A DNA stretch of 7,503 nucleotides from Oscillospiraceae bacterium. Its GTDB lineage: Bacteria > Bacillota > Clostridia > Oscillospirales > Oscillospiraceae. The stretch covers positions 1 through 7,503 of the forward strand of contig SVKT01000077.1 of NCBI GenBank assembly GCA_015068335.1, written 5' to 3'. The first letter of the stretch is position 1; each line of letters starts with the position of its first letter. Under the pieces are notes generated by a model. The model saw only the letters and a list, made by a program, of their open reading frames with translations, ran no database searches and was not told the origin of the DNA. Made by a program: the position numbers and the translations under genes. Of this stretch, positions 6,297 through 7,503 are shown piece by piece.

Positions 6297-6380
6297 GCCG
6301 ATCAAAACTGCCAGCAAACCGACCAGTACCAAAACACCTGCGCCAACCAGCGCCAAAAACCCTATTGACATATGGACCAT
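6288..6380 (-). CDS. Single-helix membrane micro-protein, 30 aa (first gene of the operon)
   Basis: This is the first open frame after the operon promoter. The ATG at 6380 is preceded by GGGAGGTG at 3-4 nt, and a second ATG at codon 4 (6371) would also suit that site. The 30-residue product begins MVHMSIGFLALVG and is almost entirely one hydrophobic helix of Gly, Val and Leu, ending VLIGRR. The stop overlaps the Shine-Dalgarno of the next micro-ORF in the same way as in its neighbour (AGG AGG TGA, then 4 nt, then ATG). It has no Cys or acidic residues and no recognisable family. Possible roles are a small membrane subunit of the ABC transporter, a sensor partner for the GntR regulator, or a translated leader. 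Confidence 0.72.
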   Translation of the reverse strand: MVHMSIGFLALVGAGVLVLVGLLAVLIGRR

Positions 6381-6403
6381 AGACACCTCCCGCGAACTGT
6401 ATT

Positions 6404-6421
6404 AACTGTACTAGTACGGTT
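6404..6421 (-). promoter_or_regulatory. Inverted repeat, probable GntR/YtrA operator
   Basis: On the minus strand AACCGTACTAGTACAGTT is an 18-bp dyad centred on CTAG with a single mismatched pair. It lies just downstream of the -10 and spans the expected transcription start, a position suited to repression. A second TACAGTT follows nine bases on (TACAGTTAATACAGTT), giving a direct repeat that could be an extra half-site. Binding by the regulator encoded in the same operon is an inference. Confidence 0.7.
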
Positions 6422-6450
6422 AGGCTATCACGACGGGATGGTGCTGTCAA
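6422..6450 (-). promoter_or_regulatory. Promoter of the micro-ORF/gntR/ABC/amidase operon
   Basis: On the minus strand there is a perfect -35 TTGACA (6450-6445), a 17-nt spacer and a weak -10 TAGCCT (6427-6422, three of six consensus positions). A strong -35 with a weak -10 next to an operator dyad fits a regulated promoter. The predicted start near 6415 leaves a leader of about 35 nt before the first micro-ORF. Confidence 0.65.
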
Positions 6451-6614
6451 TTACAATTTGGTAACAATGGAACTTTTTTGCTTTTGCGCCGCTTTCTTGT
6501 GGTCAGCGCGCCGCGGAGGCACTATCTGTGGTACGCAGTGTGGAAAAATCGGCAAAGAAACGGAATTTGTCCGGGAAAAGCGGATAAAATCGTTCAAAAA
6601 TAAGAAAAATTCTC
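6451..6614. other. Intergenic spacer between the divergent operon and rpsO
   Basis: This AT-richer spacer separates the two divergent promoters. I see no convincing gene, RNA or repeat in it. A plus-strand open frame crossing it has a cysteine- and lysine-mixed composition, no Shine-Dalgarno and no family resemblance. Confidence 0.6.
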
Positions 6615-6643
6615 TTTACATTCGTACTTTTGTATGGTATGGT
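6615..6643 (+). promoter_or_regulatory. Promoter of rpsO
   Basis: The -35 is TTTACA (6615-6620), the spacer is 17 nt and the -10 is TATGGT (6638-6643). The predicted start is about 100 nt before the rpsO ATG, leaving a leader long enough for structure. Confidence 0.65.
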
Positions 6644-6645
6644 AT

Positions 6646-6734
6646 TTGGGCACGCGAATGTGCACCAATGCCCCAGTACTTCGTTTTCCGGAGTTTCACC
6701 TGCCCGAAAACGCAGTTCTGCGGGGAATATTTTT
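6646..6734 (+). promoter_or_regulatory. Structured rpsO 5' leader, possible S15 autoregulatory site
   Basis: Two foldable parts are visible. The first is TTGG-GCAC...GTGC-A-CCAA (6646-6668), an 8-bp hairpin with one bulged A near the 5' end of the transcript. The second is CCC-gaaaa-CGCA-gttc-TGCG-GGG (6703-6725), with an A-rich bulge on one side. CCCC at 6671-6674 could instead pair with GGGG at 6722-6725, giving a junction. S15 represses its own mRNA in several bacteria by binding such leader structures. Assignment to S15 here is an inference, since no exact known consensus was recognised. Confidence 0.4.
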
Positions 6735-6751
6735 GAAAGGTGGAAACTACT

Positions 6752-7018
6752 ATGCTGCGCAAAGAACAGAAGACTGCTATCATCGACGCCAACCGTACCC
6801 ACGAGACCGACACCGGCTCCCCCGAGGTTCAGATCGCTATCCTGACCGAGCGGATCAATGTGCTCACCGAGCATATGCGTGCCAATCCCCAGGACAAGCA
6901 CTCCAACCGCGGTCTGCTGAAAATGGTCGGTAAGCGCCGCAGCCTGCTGGATTACCTGCAAAAGAAGGACATCGAGCGCTATCGTGCTCTGATCGCCAAG
7001 TTGGGCATCCGCAAGTAA
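6752..7018 (+). CDS. rpsO: 30S ribosomal protein S15
   Basis: S15 is a primary binder of the central domain of 16S rRNA and helps bridge the two ribosomal subunits. The 88-residue length is standard. Diagnostic stretches are THETDTGSPEVQIAILTERI (20-39), DKHSNRGLLKMVGKRRSLLD (52-71), and DIERYRALIAKLGIRK to the end. The ATG at 6752 follows GAAAGGTGG at about 8 nt. An in-frame GTG at 6740 lies inside that ribosome site and would add four residues, so it was not chosen. The gene has its own promoter and terminator, and the neighbour order rpsO-pnp is widespread in bacteria. Confidence 0.98.
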   Translation: MLRKEQKTAIIDANRTHETDTGSPEVQIAILTERINVLTEHMRANPQDKHSNRGLLKMVGKRRSLLDYLQKKDIERYRALIAKLGIRK

Positions 7019-7027
7019 GTAGCAAAC

Positions 7028-7057
7028 GGGTGACGGAGGAAACTCCGTCACCCTTTT
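7028..7057 (+). terminator. Intrinsic terminator after rpsO
   Basis: A perfect 11-bp stem GGGTGACGGAG/CTCCGTCACCC with a GAAA loop is followed by TTTT. It lies 9 nt after the rpsO stop. The U-tract is short, so some read-through into pnp is possible. Confidence 0.88.
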
Positions 7058-7213
7058 CTGCAAATTTTCCCGAAAGATCTGTGTACTCGCCGGGAGACGC
7101 CGCCTTTTGTGTTTGAAACTGTGCCTGAACTCACGGGGTTTTCGCTCCGCTTCGGACATACTTTCAAATACGAAAAGCGCGCTCCCGAGCACCAAAGAAA
7201 AGGAGCAAATCAT
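7058..7213 (+). other. pnp upstream region / leader
   Basis: These 156 nt lie between the rpsO terminator and pnp. No clear promoter was found. A weak nested fold is possible: TTTTCG (7139-7144) with CGAAAA (7171-7176), enclosing TCCG-CTT-CGGA (7146-7156). PNPase leaders often carry hairpins used in autoregulation, but nothing specific can be asserted here. Confidence 0.35.
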
Positions 7214-7503
7214 ATGTCTACCATTATTACGCAGAGACAGTATCCCGGCTACCGCAAGTATGAGATGGATCTGGCCGGCCGCCCCCTGACCCTGGAAGTC
7301 GGCAAGATCGCCGAACTGGCCAATGCCGCCGTGATGGTCGGCTACGGCGACACCCGCGTGCTGGTGTGCGCCACCGCCGCCCCCCGTCCCCGCGACGGCA
7401 TCGACTTCTTCCCCCTGTCCGTCGACTTTGAGGAGAAGATGTACGCCGTGGGCCGCATCCCCGGTTCCTTCAACCGCCGCGAGGGCCGTCCCGGCGAGAA
7501 GGG
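7214..7503 (+). CDS. pnp: Polyribonucleotide nucleotidyltransferase (PNPase), N-terminal part (runs off right edge)
   Basis: PNPase is a phosphorolytic 3'-5' exoribonuclease of the cytoplasm that degrades mRNA, often within the degradosome. Only 96 complete codons of the usual ~700 are present, all in the first RNase PH-like domain. Recognisable stretches are GRPLTLEVGKIAELANAAV (22-40), GYGDTRVLVCATA (43-55), DFFPLSVDFEEKMYAVGRIP (64-83) and GSFNRREGRPGEKG, including the conserved FxRREGRP element that contacts RNA. The ATG at 7214 is preceded by AAAAGGAGC at about 8 nt. Confidence 0.97.
   Translation, partial: MSTIITQRQYPGYRKYEMDLAGRPLTLEVGKIAELANAAVMVGYGDTRVLVCATAAPRPRDGIDFFPLSVDFEEKMYAVGRIPGSFNRREGRPGEK

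Noticed and set aside
6503..7213. A 236-codon minus-strand frame across rpsO
   Set aside because: It runs antisense through S15, its promoter and its terminator, with no ribosome site or recognisable domain.
7058..7213. A separate pnp promoter
   Set aside because: TTGAAA near 7115 and CATACT near 7156 are not at workable spacing with partners, so no promoter is annotated.

Overview
The window is about 7.5 kb of GC-rich Firmicutes-type chromosome. A T-box-controlled ileS, perfect AGGAGGTGA Shine-Dalgarno sequences, a YtrA-type GntR/ABC operon and adjacent rpsO and pnp all point to a clostridial bacterium. The GC content and protein style suggest a gut Oscillospiraceae relative (Faecalibacterium/Gemmiger-like). 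That placement is an inference and could not be checked. There are no mobile elements, tRNA or rRNA genes, or CRISPR arrays.

Left part (1-1800, minus strand): the N-terminal 478 codons of isoleucyl-tRNA synthetase run off the left edge. Upstream lies a full T-box leader with its own promoter, an AUC (Ile) specifier, a Stem IIA/B pseudoknot, a Stem III hairpin, the UGGUACCGC T-box core and an intrinsic terminator.

Middle part (1840-6450, minus strand): one apparent operon, read from right to left. From a promoter with an 18-bp inverted repeat just downstream come two tiny single-helix membrane ORFs (30 and 33 aa), a GntR/YtrA-type repressor, an ABC ATPase, a 697-aa ABC-2-type permease with a large C-terminal non-membrane domain, a membrane-anchored zinc amidase, and a 56-aa protein of unknown function. 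A strong intrinsic terminator closes the unit. Junctions from the first micro-ORF to the amidase are overlapping or only 1-4 nt apart, so translation is probably coupled. By analogy with the Bacillus ytr operon this looks like an envelope-stress or antibiotic-response module. The co-transcribed amidase adds a peptidoglycan-remodelling enzyme. The substrate and inducer cannot be read from the sequence.

Right part (6600-7503, plus strand): rpsO (ribosomal protein S15), with its own promoter, a structured leader and a terminator, is followed by the start of pnp (PNPase), which runs off the right edge. rpsO is divergent from the ABC operon.

The least conventional signals are two. First, both micro-ORFs end in AGG-AGG-TGA, so their last two Arg codons plus stop are themselves the perfect Shine-Dalgarno of the next gene. 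Second, the permease ends in a SIGIIGGADGPTAVYVTGG tail that resembles the conserved GGADGPT segment of sodium-pumping decarboxylase beta subunits.
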